Source of the DNA: Gammaproteobacteria bacterium
Lineage (GTDB): Bacteria; Pseudomonadota; Gammaproteobacteria; Steroidobacterales; Rariloculaceae
Length of the DNA stretch: 64,000 nucleotides
Direction: 5' to 3'
NCBI GenBank assembly: GCA_017577365.1
Contig: PKRJ01000009.1
Location: 16,329-80,328, forward strand
Shown here: piece after piece, positions 31,544 through 39,645 of the stretch
Numbering within the stretch: position 1 is the stretch's first letter
How the letters are laid out: the number at the start of each line of letters is the position of its first letter
Made by a program: the position numbers and the translations under genes
The notes under the pieces: generated by a model
The model's input: only the letters and a program-made list of their open reading frames with translations
What the model was told of the DNA's origin: nothing
Database searches by the model: none

Positions 31544-32566
31544 ATGCGCAAATCCGTCTCGAGCGCAGTCTGTGGGGCGCTCCTCGCGGCGGCATGCCGT
31601 GTATACGGGCAAGAGGATCAGCGCGACGTCGTCGCGCTGACGACCGACAATCGGCTCGAGGGCCAGATCCTGGGGCTCGCGCGCGGGAAGCTCGCTTTCG
31701 CGATCGACGGAGCGGGGCCGGTCGAGATCGACTGGAGCAACGTCGAGACGCTCAGGAGCCCGCGCGAATTCGACGTCGAGCTCGAGACGGGAGAACGGCT
31801 GTCGGGAGCGATTCTCTCGCCGTCGCCCGGGCGGCTTGCCGTCACCGCCGGCACCGCTTCGCCCGCCGTCGAGACGCAAGACGTCATCCGCATCACGCCG
31901 ATCGCCGCCACGCCCGCGGAACGGACGTCGGGTTACGTCGATCTCGGGCTCGACTTTCTGACCGCGAACGACGAGCTCGACCTCAAGATTGATGCCGAAG
32001 CCGAGAACGTGATGCGCAACTACGTGACGACGCTCTCGTTCGACGCAGTCGTCAGCGAGTTCGACGACGAGACGGTGCAGCGGCGCAACTACTTCCAGAT
32101 TCGATCGCGACGGCTCCTCGCGAATCGATGGTTCGCGATCGGTCGCCTGCACTTCGAAGAGGATCGCGAGCTCGATCTCGACGCGAGAACCCTGCTCGGC
32201 TTCGGCGGAGGTCGAACCCTGCTCCAATCGAACCGCGCGGTCGTAGCCTTGTACGGCGGCCTCGCCGCGGACCGAGAACGGTATCGCAGCGTTCCGGGGA
32301 CGGAAGACAATGCGGAGGCGTTCGTCACGGTCGAGTGGGATTGGTTCGAGCTCGGCGGCGATACTCGGGTCACGACGAACGCCACGACGTTTCTCGGTTT
32401 CGACCGCGGGAGGAGGCGCGTCGAGCTCGACGCGCGCCTCGAGCGCGCGATCTTCGGCAACATGCATTGGAGCGTCAGCGTCTACGAGAGCTACGACAGC
32501 GATCCGCCCGAGGGGCTCGAGAACAGCGACCTCGGTTTCTCGTTCGCGATCGGACGCTCGTTCTGA
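31544..32566 (+). CDS. DUF481-like outer-membrane protein
   Basis: 340 residues with a signal peptide (1-22, ending VYGQ). Residues about 25-125 form a small beta domain with two repeated strands (VALTTDNRLEGQILGLARGK; DVELETGERLSGAILSPSPG) of the kind that precedes DUF481 barrels. Residues about 130-340 look like an outer-membrane beta-barrel (alternating GYVDLGLDFLTAN, NYFQIRSRRLLANRWFAIG, GGGRTLLQSNR), ending in the membrane-insertion type SFAIGRSF with a terminal Phe. The family (YdiY-like, salt-inducible in some bacteria) has no proven function. Confidence 0.75.
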   Translation: MRKSVSSAVCGALLAAACRVYGQEDQRDVVALTTDNRLEGQILGLARGKLAFAIDGAGPVEIDWSNVETLRSPREFDVELETGERLSGAILSPSPGRLAVTAGTASPAVETQDVIRITPIAATPAERTSGYVDLGLDFLTANDELDLKIDAEAENVMRNYVTTLSFDAVVSEFDDETVQRRNYFQIRSRRLLANRWFAIGRLHFEEDRELDLDARTLLGFGGGRTLLQSNRAVVALYGGLAADRERYRSVPGTEDNAEAFVTVEWDWFELGGDTRVTTNATTFLGFDRGRRRVELDARLERAIFGNMHWSVSVYESYDSDPPEGLENSDLGFSFAIGRSF

Positions 32567-32619
32567 GCACGGCCGCGCAAGGACCGCGTCGGGTCGAAGA
32601 GCGGGAGGCCTCGACCGGT

Positions 32620-32930
32620 ATGCCCCGTCGTCTCGCTTTCGTCCGCACGCTGCGTGCCGCGTGGGTCGAATACGAGCGCGACCGCGCACGCTACCTGGCC
32701 ACGGCGATGAGCTATTACGCGTTCGTGTCGCTCGTGCCGCTCCTTCTGTTGCTGCTGTCGGGGATCGGGCTGCTGCTTCGATTCTCGGAGAGCGCCGCGG
32801 AGGTCGAGCGGCAGGTGCTCGAGCAGATCGAGCTCAGGTTCGGCAGCGAGATCCACGCGACGATCGAAAGCCTGCTCGACACGTTGCAGAAGGAATCCGT
32901 CGGCGCGACGGTGCTCGCCGTCGCGGGTCT
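32620..32930 (+). pseudogene. YihY/BrkB-family membrane protein, 3'-truncated
   Basis: The first about 104 residues are a clean YihY/virulence-factor BrkB N-terminus: AWVEYERDRARYLATAMSYY, a first membrane helix VSLVPLLLLLLSGIGLLL, and the helical loop up to SVGATVLAVAGL. From about 32931 the frame turns into the antisense of an MFS gene, giving Arg/Pro-rich nonsense to a stop at 33234. The usual protein is about 280-400 residues with six helices, so most of the membrane domain is missing. The ribosome site GGGAGGC and the intact start suggest a recent break. A misassembly would look the same. Confidence 0.75.
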
Positions 32931-33619
32931 CCCCAATAGGCGACCCGGTCCGCGCCGACGCCGATCAGCAGCATCGCGGACGCCGCGAGGACGAAGCCCA
33001 CGGCGTCGACGTCGATCGTCGCGCGCGCGTCGGCGCCGCGGAGCCGCACGGTCGAGACGAACAGCGCGGCCGAGAAGGCCGCGAGCAGCGCGAAGGTCAC
33101 CCGCCATTGCACCGACGCGGCGAGATAGCCTGCGACGAGGAATGCCGGAACGATGCCGATCGCCTGGACGCCGCCGAGCCAGCCGAGCGCTCGGGATTGC
33201 TGGCTGCCGCTGTAGTGGTCCGAGATCATCATGACCGACGTCGGAATCAACGCCGCGGACGCTAGGCCTGCGATCGTTTGCGCGAGGATCATGGTGCCCG
33301 CGTCCCGAGCGAAGGCCATGAGCATCATCGCGACGCCCATCGTCGCCGCCGTCGCACGAAACACGCGGCGGCCGCCGAAGCGCTCGGTCATCCTCGCGCC
33401 GAGCATGATGACGGCGGCGACGACGAGGAAGTGCAGCACGATGGCCGTTTTCACCGCGCTCGCGGACGTGCCGAGGCTTTCCGCGATCGCGTCGACGGAG
33501 ACCTTGAGCGTGGCGAGATTGAAAACGAGGAGCAGCTGCGCGAGCGCGATGACGACGAGCGGCGTCCAGGAAGCGCGCGCCTCGGCTTCTAGGGCTGCCG
33601 CGCGCACCGCTTGTGACAC
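32931..33619 (-). pseudogene. MFS transporter copy 2, 3'-truncated at the YihY junction
   Basis: About 229 residues from a GTG (VSQAVRAA). It has the N-terminal half of a drug-efflux-type MFS protein: ASWTPLVVIALAQLLLVFNL, LGARMTERFGGRRVFR (motif A), SVMMISDHYSGSQQSRALGW and PAFLVAGYLAASVQWRVTF. It follows the same order as copy 1 just upstream on the same strand. Sense coding stops at about ADRVAYWG, where the sequence becomes antisense to the YihY gene. It keeps roughly seven of the expected 12-14 helices, so it should not be functional as it stands. Confidence 0.7.
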
Positions 33620-34565
33620 GGAAGAACGTGAGCGCGGAGCCGATCGCGCCGATCGTGAACATCGAAAGCAGCGCCGCGCGCTCCGCGGCCGTGTCGACGA
33701 CGTCGAGCGCGACGAGCGGCGTCTTGCCGTGAGCCCCGCGCCGACGCGACCACGTCACGAACGCCTCGATCAGGAAAAGCCCCGCGATGATCATCATCGG
33801 CGCGGGCGACATGTCGAGCACGGCGAACGGCGCGGCCGGCCGGGCGAGCAGCCCGCCCCAGTCCGTGAGATTGTTCGCGCCGACACTGATCAAGAGGATC
33901 GCCGCGGCGGCGAGCACGATTCCGGTCCAGTCGATGCTGACGCCGGCGGGCGTGGGCCGCACGTCGAGCCTGCCGGCGAGCACATAGACGAGGGCCGCGA
34001 CGGCAACTAGCCCGCCGAACGTGAACCGCCACCCGACGGCCGTCGCGAGATAGCCCGCGATCAGAAACGCGAGCACGATGCCGAGCGCCTGCGCGCCGCC
34101 GAGCCACGCGAGGGCCTTCGCCCGCTGATGTCCCGTGTAGTGGTCCGCGATCATCACCACGAGCGCCGGAACCAATCCGGCCGCCGCGAGACCGGCGACG
34201 ACCTGCGCGACCAGCATCATCGGGACGTTTCGGGCGAGCGCCATCACGGCCATCGCGGCCCCGAGCAGCGCGACGGCGAGGCGGAACACGCGTCGCGAGC
34301 CGATCACCTGCGCGATTCGCGCGCCGAGCATGATGAGGCCGGCGACGACGAGCGAATAGGTCACGATCGCGGTGCCGACCGTGGTGGCCGGCGCATCGAA
34401 GCTCGACGCGATGCCGTCGATCGACACCTGCAGCGTCGACACGTTGAAGACCATCAGCATTTGCGCGAGCGCGATCGTGAGCAGCGGCATCCAGGACGCA
34501 TGCAGCGCGTCCCGCGCCTCGGTCTCGGCGACCGGTGCGGCGGCGCTCGCGGCGTCCGCGTTCAC
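33620..34565 (-). pseudogene. MFS transporter copy 1, 3'-truncated at the copy 2 junction
   Basis: About 315 residues: ASWMPLLTIALAQMLMVFNV, motif A LGARIAQVIGSRRVFRL, VVMIADHYTGHQRAKALAWL, LAFLIAGYLATAVGWRFTFG and SVGANNLTDWGG. It then ends at SALTFF, where a normal relative would continue with more helices. From there its frame runs on out of register through copy 2. It starts 4 bp after the pepA stop on the same strand, so it would be the last gene of an abgT-pepA-MFS unit. It is about nine helices long. Possibly an inactive remnant or an assembly chimera. Confidence 0.7.
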
Positions 34566-34569
34566 GTGG

Positions 34570-36147
34570 CTAGGCGGGTCGTCGACGAGCGGTCACGTCC
34601 GCCCGCCTCATCAGGAACTCGGCGAGGAGCGGGACCGGGCGGCCCGTCGCGCCTTTCTGATCGCCGGACTTGGCGTTCGTCCCGGCGATGTCGAGGTGCG
34701 CCCAACGATAGCTCTTCGTGAAGCGTGCGAGGAAGCACGCCGCCGTCACGCTGCCGGCCGCGCGTCCGCCGAGGTTGGTCATGTCGGCGAAGTTGCTTTT
34801 CAGCTGCTCCTGATACTCGTCCCAGAGCGGCATGCGCCACGCGCGATCGCCGGTCGCCTCGGCGCACGCGAAGAGTTCCTCCGCGAGCGCGTCGTCGTTC
34901 GCGTAGAGGCCGCTCGCGACATTGCCGAGCGCGATGACGCAGGCGCCGGTCAGCGTCGCGACGTCGACGACGCATTCGGGTTCGAATCGCTCGACGTACG
35001 TCAGCACGTCGCAGAGCCCCAATCTCCCTTCGGCGTCCGTGTTCAAGATCTCGATCGTTCGACCGGACATCGAGCGGACGACGTCGCCCGGGCGTGTCGC
35101 GTTGCCGCCCGGCATGTTCTCGACGGCATTGACGGCGGCGACGACGTTGAGCGGCAACTCGAGCCGCGCGGCCGTCTGGATCGCGCCGAGCACGCTCGCG
35201 GCGCCGCACATGTCGTACTTCATCATGTCGAGGTCTTCGCCGGGCTTCAGCGAGATGCCGCCGGTATCGAACGTGACGCCCTTGCCGATCAGCACGATGG
35301 GCTTCGCGCCGTCGCCGCCGCGGTAATGCATCACGACGAGCTTGCACGGGTTGTCGGATGCGCGACCGACCGAGAGCGCCGCGTGCATGCCGAGCTTCGC
35401 CATGTCCTCGCGCTCGAGGACCTCGACCTCTATGGGAAGCCCCTCTGCCATTCGTCGCGCCGTCTCGGCGAAGTACGCCGGATTGCAGACGTTCGCGGGC
35501 AGGTTGCCGAGATCCTTCGCGAGCGCCATGCCTTCCGCGGTCGCCGCGCCCCGCCGCACCGCGGCTTCGATCTCCTGGGTCACGTCGCCTCGGCCGACCA
35601 GAGCGATCCTGCGAACGCCGCGCTCGGGCTTCTTCGCTCCGTTCGCCTTCGGCGCGTCGAACCGATACAAGCCGTCAGCAAGCATTCGCGCGGCTTCCCG
35701 AGTGCGCCAGGCGAGCGAGCGGTCCGGCACGTCGATCGCGGTCAGCGTGACGGCCGCGTCGGCGGCCTTGCCGTCACGGAGCGCTTTCGCGGTGCCGGTG
35801 AGCGCATCGCGAAACGCCTTGTCGCCGAACGTCTCGCGCGGGCCGAGGCTCACGACGAGCAGGCGCTCGGCCGCGATGCCGGGCAGGTCGTGGAACAGAG
35901 CGGTCGCGCCGGCTTTGCTTTCGATGTCGCTGCGCCCGATCAGCGCGGAAAGCCTGCCTTTGGACGCGGCATCGATCTCCGCGCCGACCGCCGGCAACGT
36001 CCCGTCAGCGAACGCGCCGACGACGAGCATGCCCGTCTTCGTCGTCGCGGGCGCCGCCTTCACCGCCTCTAGCTGGATCGGTCCCGGCGCGGTACTCGCA
36101 TCTTCGTGCATCGCGGCGGAGATCGGCCGAACGCTTTCGATCGTCAT
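34570..36147 (-). CDS. pepA: Leucyl aminopeptidase (M17 family)
   Basis: 525 residues with an AGGAG ribosome site. It removes N-terminal residues from peptides in the cytosol using two metal ions; some M17 enzymes also bind DNA. The catalytic domain shows metal ligands Lys289 and Asp294 (IGKGVTFDTGGISLKPG), Asp312 (MKYDMCGAA) and Asp371/Glu373 in the signature NTDAEGRL (369-376), with Arg375. The N-terminal domain (about 25-190) is the usual, less conserved one. It lies 24 bp downstream of the AbgT transporter gene and 4 bp upstream of an MFS gene, so it likely processes peptides or amino-acyl conjugates taken up by AbgT. Confidence 0.92.
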   Translation of the reverse strand: MTIESVRPISAAMHEDASTAPGPIQLEAVKAAPATTKTGMLVVGAFADGTLPAVGAEIDAASKGRLSALIGRSDIESKAGATALFHDLPGIAAERLLVVSLGPRETFGDKAFRDALTGTAKALRDGKAADAAVTLTAIDVPDRSLAWRTREAARMLADGLYRFDAPKANGAKKPERGVRRIALVGRGDVTQEIEAAVRRGAATAEGMALAKDLGNLPANVCNPAYFAETARRMAEGLPIEVEVLEREDMAKLGMHAALSVGRASDNPCKLVVMHYRGGDGAKPIVLIGKGVTFDTGGISLKPGEDLDMMKYDMCGAASVLGAIQTAARLELPLNVVAAVNAVENMPGGNATRPGDVVRSMSGRTIEILNTDAEGRLGLCDVLTYVERFEPECVVDVATLTGACVIALGNVASGLYANDDALAEELFACAEATGDRAWRMPLWDEYQEQLKSNFADMTNLGGRAAGSVTAACFLARFTKSYRWAHLDIAGTNAKSGDQKGATGRPVPLLAEFLMRRADVTARRRPA

Positions 36148-36171
36148 GACGAGCTCCTATCGATTACGGCG

Positions 36172-37758
36172 TCACAATCCCCACGGAAGGCCGGCCAAGT
36201 GCCACACGGCGAGCAGCAACGTCCACACGACGAACAGGACGACGACGTAGGGGAGCATCAGCGCGATCACCGTTCCGACGCCGGCCTTTGGGTCGTACTT
36301 CATCGCGAAGGACACAATCAGCGCGAAGTACGCATTCAGAGGGGAGATCGCGTTGACCGGGCTGTCGCCCACGCGGTAAGCGGCGAGCACCGCTTCCGGG
36401 TCCACGTTCAGCCTCATCAGGAGCGGCACGAAGACCGGCGCGAAGATCGCCCACTTGGGGATCGCGCCGGTCATGATCAGGTCGAGAATCGCGACGACGA
36501 AGACGAAGCCGATCAGCAACGTCAGCGCGTTCAGCCCTGCGCCTTCGAGCAAGTCGCCGAGCGACACCGCGGCGAGCGTCGCGAGGTTCGTGTAGGTGAA
36601 GAACGCGAGGAACTGGCTGATGACGAATAGCAGGAAGATCAGCCCGGCGAGACCTCTAATGGCCTTCTCCATCGCGTTGATCGCGTCGACCGCGCTGCGC
36701 ATCGTTCCGGCGCCGAACCCGTAGGCCCAGCCCGCGGCGAGGAACAGGATCGTGACGAAGACGATCAGGCCGTTCATGAACGGCGAATCGGCGAGGATGC
36801 TGCCGGTCTCTGGATTGCGCAGGGGCGCGCCCGGCAGGAGCGTCAAGAGCGCGAACACCGCGAGCGTCGCTAGGATCGCCCACGTCGCGTACCGCAAGCC
36901 CCGCGATTCCTCGGCGGACATACCTTCGTCGTCGCTCACCGCGGGCGGACGCTCGCCGGTATATTCGCCGAGCCGCGGCTCGACGATCTTCTCGGTGATC
37001 AGCGAGACGACGACGGTCAGCAGAATCACCGACGCCACCGAGAACCAGAAATTGGCCGTCAGCTCGATCGATCGCGACGGATCGAGGATGTGAATCGCGT
37101 CGTTCGTGATGCCGGTGAGGATGCCGTCGAGCGGCTTGATCAGGATGTTCACGCTGAACACCGCGGCTACTCCCGCGAACGACGCGGCGAGGCCCGCGAG
37201 GGGATGCCTGCCGAGGCTCAAGAACGCGGCCGCGGCGAGGGGGATCAGCACGAGGTAGCCGGCATCGGCCGCGATGCTCGACAAGATGCCGATGAAGACG
37301 AGGATGTAGGTCATCAGCTTCCGAGGGGCGACAAGCACGAGCTTGTGAATCAAGGCGCGGACGAGCCCCGCTTCCTCGGCGACGCCGACGCCGAGCATCG
37401 CGACGATGATCACGCCTACCGCGGTAAAGCTCATGAAGTTGTCGACGACGCCCGTGAACATGAAACGGAAACCGTCGGCCGTGAGCAGGCTCTGCGCGGC
37501 CACGGTATTGTCGACGAGCTCTTCGGTTTCCGGGTCGATCGTCTGGAACGCGGCCGCGGCGCCGAACAGATAGAAAACGTGCGAGAGCACGATCAGGATG
37601 CCGATCAGCATCACGAAGATGACGACCGGATGCGGAACTCGGTTGCCGACGCGCTCGACGACGTCGAGCATCCGCTCCATCCGCGATTTTCGCGGCAGCT
37701 CCTCTTCGGTCTCGATGGTCAGATCGGGAGGCGCGGCGCGTGCCGTTCGCTTGGCCAT
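36172..37758 (-). CDS. AbgT-family transporter
   Basis: 528 residues with AAGGA upstream of the ATG. About 11-13 helices are present, with the family landmarks VVERVGNRVPHPVVIFVMLI near the N-terminus, ADAGYLVLIPLAAAAFLSLG in the middle and GDSPVNAISPLNAYF near the C-terminus. AbgT of E. coli imports p-aminobenzoyl-glutamate; other members (MtrF, YdaH) act as sulfonamide efflux pumps driven by proton exchange. The adjacent pepA favours import of a peptide-like substrate followed by hydrolysis, but export cannot be ruled out. It is the first gene of the unit; about 170 bp upstream is free for a promoter. Confidence 0.9.
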   Translation of the reverse strand: MAKRTARAAPPDLTIETEEELPRKSRMERMLDVVERVGNRVPHPVVIFVMLIGILIVLSHVFYLFGAAAAFQTIDPETEELVDNTVAAQSLLTADGFRFMFTGVVDNFMSFTAVGVIIVAMLGVGVAEEAGLVRALIHKLVLVAPRKLMTYILVFIGILSSIAADAGYLVLIPLAAAAFLSLGRHPLAGLAASFAGVAAVFSVNILIKPLDGILTGITNDAIHILDPSRSIELTANFWFSVASVILLTVVVSLITEKIVEPRLGEYTGERPPAVSDDEGMSAEESRGLRYATWAILATLAVFALLTLLPGAPLRNPETGSILADSPFMNGLIVFVTILFLAAGWAYGFGAGTMRSAVDAINAMEKAIRGLAGLIFLLFVISQFLAFFTYTNLATLAAVSLGDLLEGAGLNALTLLIGFVFVVAILDLIMTGAIPKWAIFAPVFVPLLMRLNVDPEAVLAAYRVGDSPVNAISPLNAYFALIVSFAMKYDPKAGVGTVIALMLPYVVVLFVVWTLLLAVWHLAGLPWGL

Positions 37759-37926
37759 GGCGTTCCTTGCCGCGAGTGGCTCGAGGCACGCTCACACGTA
37801 CGCGGGACCGCGGCAAGTTGCCCTTTGGTCCAATTGAACGAGGGATCTCGGGGACGGGGCGTCTCGAAGCGCTTCGCGGCTCGGGCGAGGAGGAGCGCGA
37901 GGTGCGGCGCGGCGGCTACGCTTTCG

Positions 37927-38913
37927 TCACGGTACGAGCACCGCCGCGCCGGTGAAGCGGCCGGCGCGCAGGTCGTCGAGCGCTTTGTTCGCGTCCTCGA
38001 GGCGATAGACGGTCGTCGTCGTGTGCACGGGCACCTGCGGCGCAAGCGCCATGAACGCTTCGCCGTCGGCGCGCGTCAGGTTCGCGACCGAGCAGATCGA
38101 ACGCTCCTCCCAGAGCAGCGCGTACGGGAACGACGGGATATCGCTCATGTGGATCCCGCCGCAGACGACGCGTCCGCCGGGCGCGACGGCCGCGAGCGCC
38201 GCGGGGACGAGCTCGCCGGCCGGCGCGAAAATCAGTGCCGCGTCGAGCGGCTCGCTCGGCCGCTCGTCGGCGCCGCCCGCCCAAACGGCTCCGAGGCTTC
38301 GCGCGAACGCTTGCGCGTCGACGTCGCCGGGTCTCGTGAACGCGTAGAGCTCGAGTTTTCGATATCGGGCGATCTGCGCGACGATGTGCGCGGCCGCGCC
38401 GAACCCGTAGATGCCGAGCCGCTTCACGTCGCCGGCCTTGCTCAATGTGCGATAGCCGATCAGACCGGCGCAGAGCAGCGGCGCCGCGGAGACCGCGTCG
38501 TAGGATGCGGGAATCGCGAAGCAGAAATCTTCGTGCGCGACCGTGTACTCAGCGTACCCGCCGGGTAGCTGATAGCCGGTGAAGCGGGCGCCGGGACAGA
38601 GGTTCTCGCGCCCGGACGTGCAATAACCGCAGCGTCCGCACGTTCGCCCGAGCCACGGCACGCCGACCCGGTCGCCCGGACGGAAGCGGGTCACGCCCGG
38701 GCCCACCGCTTCGACCCGGCCCACGATCTCGTGGCCGGGCACGAGCGGCAGCACGGGCTCGGTCAGCTCGCCGTCGACGATGTGGAGATCGGTGCGACAG
38801 ACGGCGCAGGCCTCGACCCGGAGCAACAGCTCGCGGTCGCCGGGCCTTGGAACGGGAAGGGAGCGCGGCTCGAGCGGCCGACCCGGCTGCTCGAGCACCA
38901 TCGCACGCATCAT
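37927..38913 (-). CDS. Zinc-dependent alcohol dehydrogenase (MDR family)
   Basis: 328 residues with GGGGAGCG before a double ATG. Catalytic-zinc residues are Cys in VCRTDLHIVDG and His-Glu in PGHEIVGRV. The structural-zinc lobe is CGRCGYCTSGRENLC. The cofactor domain has a less typical glycine loop (LGIYGFGAAAHIVAQIARY), which some annotators link to the MDR branch that includes AdhA-like and cinnamyl-alcohol-type enzymes. It reduces or oxidises short-chain alcohols and aldehydes using NAD(P)H; substrate unknown. The CHRD gene begins 19 bp downstream of its start side on the same strand, so the two may form one transcript with the CHRD gene first. Confidence 0.88.
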   Translation of the reverse strand: MMRAMVLEQPGRPLEPRSLPVPRPGDRELLLRVEACAVCRTDLHIVDGELTEPVLPLVPGHEIVGRVEAVGPGVTRFRPGDRVGVPWLGRTCGRCGYCTSGRENLCPGARFTGYQLPGGYAEYTVAHEDFCFAIPASYDAVSAAPLLCAGLIGYRTLSKAGDVKRLGIYGFGAAAHIVAQIARYRKLELYAFTRPGDVDAQAFARSLGAVWAGGADERPSEPLDAALIFAPAGELVPAALAAVAPGGRVVCGGIHMSDIPSFPYALLWEERSICSVANLTRADGEAFMALAPQVPVHTTTTVYRLEDANKALDDLRAGRFTGAAVLVP

Positions 38914-38932
38914 CGCGCTCCCCCTTCGGGCG

Positions 38933-39376
38933 CTACTTCCTGAGCGGTCCCCGAAGCGCGCCGACGACGTGCTCGTTGTTCTGCACGACGAGGTAGTAGT
39001 TCTCCGGCGACTCGATCAGCGGTTGGACGTGGTCGTACCGCACGCTGCCCGTCGCCGAGAGCCGCCCGCGGCCCTCGCGCTTCATGTGGAACGTCCCGAC
39101 GATATTCCCCTCGATGCCGGTCGCTCCGCGGCGGATATGAACCTGGGTGGGCTCGGCAATATTCGAGTACGTGAGCTGGACGGTCGCTTCGCCCGTATCG
39201 GGGTTGATCGTGACCGTGCCCTCGCCGCGGCCGTCCGGGTCGCCCGAGACCTCGGGCCCCGTCAACACGACCTTGAACGTCGCTTCCGTTGTGTCGTCGG
39301 CAACGGTCGAAAGCGGCGCGGCGAGCAGGGCCAGGGCGGCCGCCGCGACGAGGCGGAGCTCGACTTTCGTTCTCAC
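38933..39376 (-). CDS. CHRD-domain secreted protein
   Basis: 147 residues from a GTG with AGGAGA upstream. A signal peptide (about 1-26, ending STVAD) precedes one CHRD domain: FKVVLTGPEVSGDPDGRGEG, TVTINPDTGEATVQLTYSNI, PTQVHIRRGATGIEGNIVGT and ENYYLVVQNNEHVVGALRG. The domain was first described in chordin and is common in exported bacterial proteins of unknown function. It is periplasmic or extracellular. It probably heads a transcript continuing into the alcohol dehydrogenase gene. Confidence 0.9.
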   Translation of the reverse strand: MRTKVELRLVAAAALALLAAPLSTVADDTTEATFKVVLTGPEVSGDPDGRGEGTVTINPDTGEATVQLTYSNIAEPTQVHIRRGATGIEGNIVGTFHMKREGRGRLSATGSVRYDHVQPLIESPENYYLVVQNNEHVVGALRGPLRK

Positions 39377-39645
39377 TCTTCGTGTCTCCTCTCACCGTGG
39401 TTGCGGATTGGCACCGCAGTTTACCGAAACCGGCTCGGGCCAGGGAGCGCGCTAGAGAAAAGCAAAGCCGAGCGGAATGACGCGACGGGGCCCGGGCAAC
39501 TGTCCGTTGCTCGTCGAAGTTAACCGTTAATCAACCGTATATAACTCTCGGATCTCCGAAGGAATCGGCTAGGTTCGCATCGCGCCGGGCGCGTGGTCGC
39601 CGCGGCGCGAAAGTTTCGTGAGAAGCATCCAAGCCGAGCAAGATC

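Noticed and set aside
39377..39645. Possible cobalamin riboswitch upstream of the BtuB-like receptor
   Set aside because: A few fragments look similar (GCCCGGGCAACTGT) but the B12 box and the ordered core helices are not present. A TATAAC at 39540-39545 could be a -10, but no -35 at proper spacing was found.
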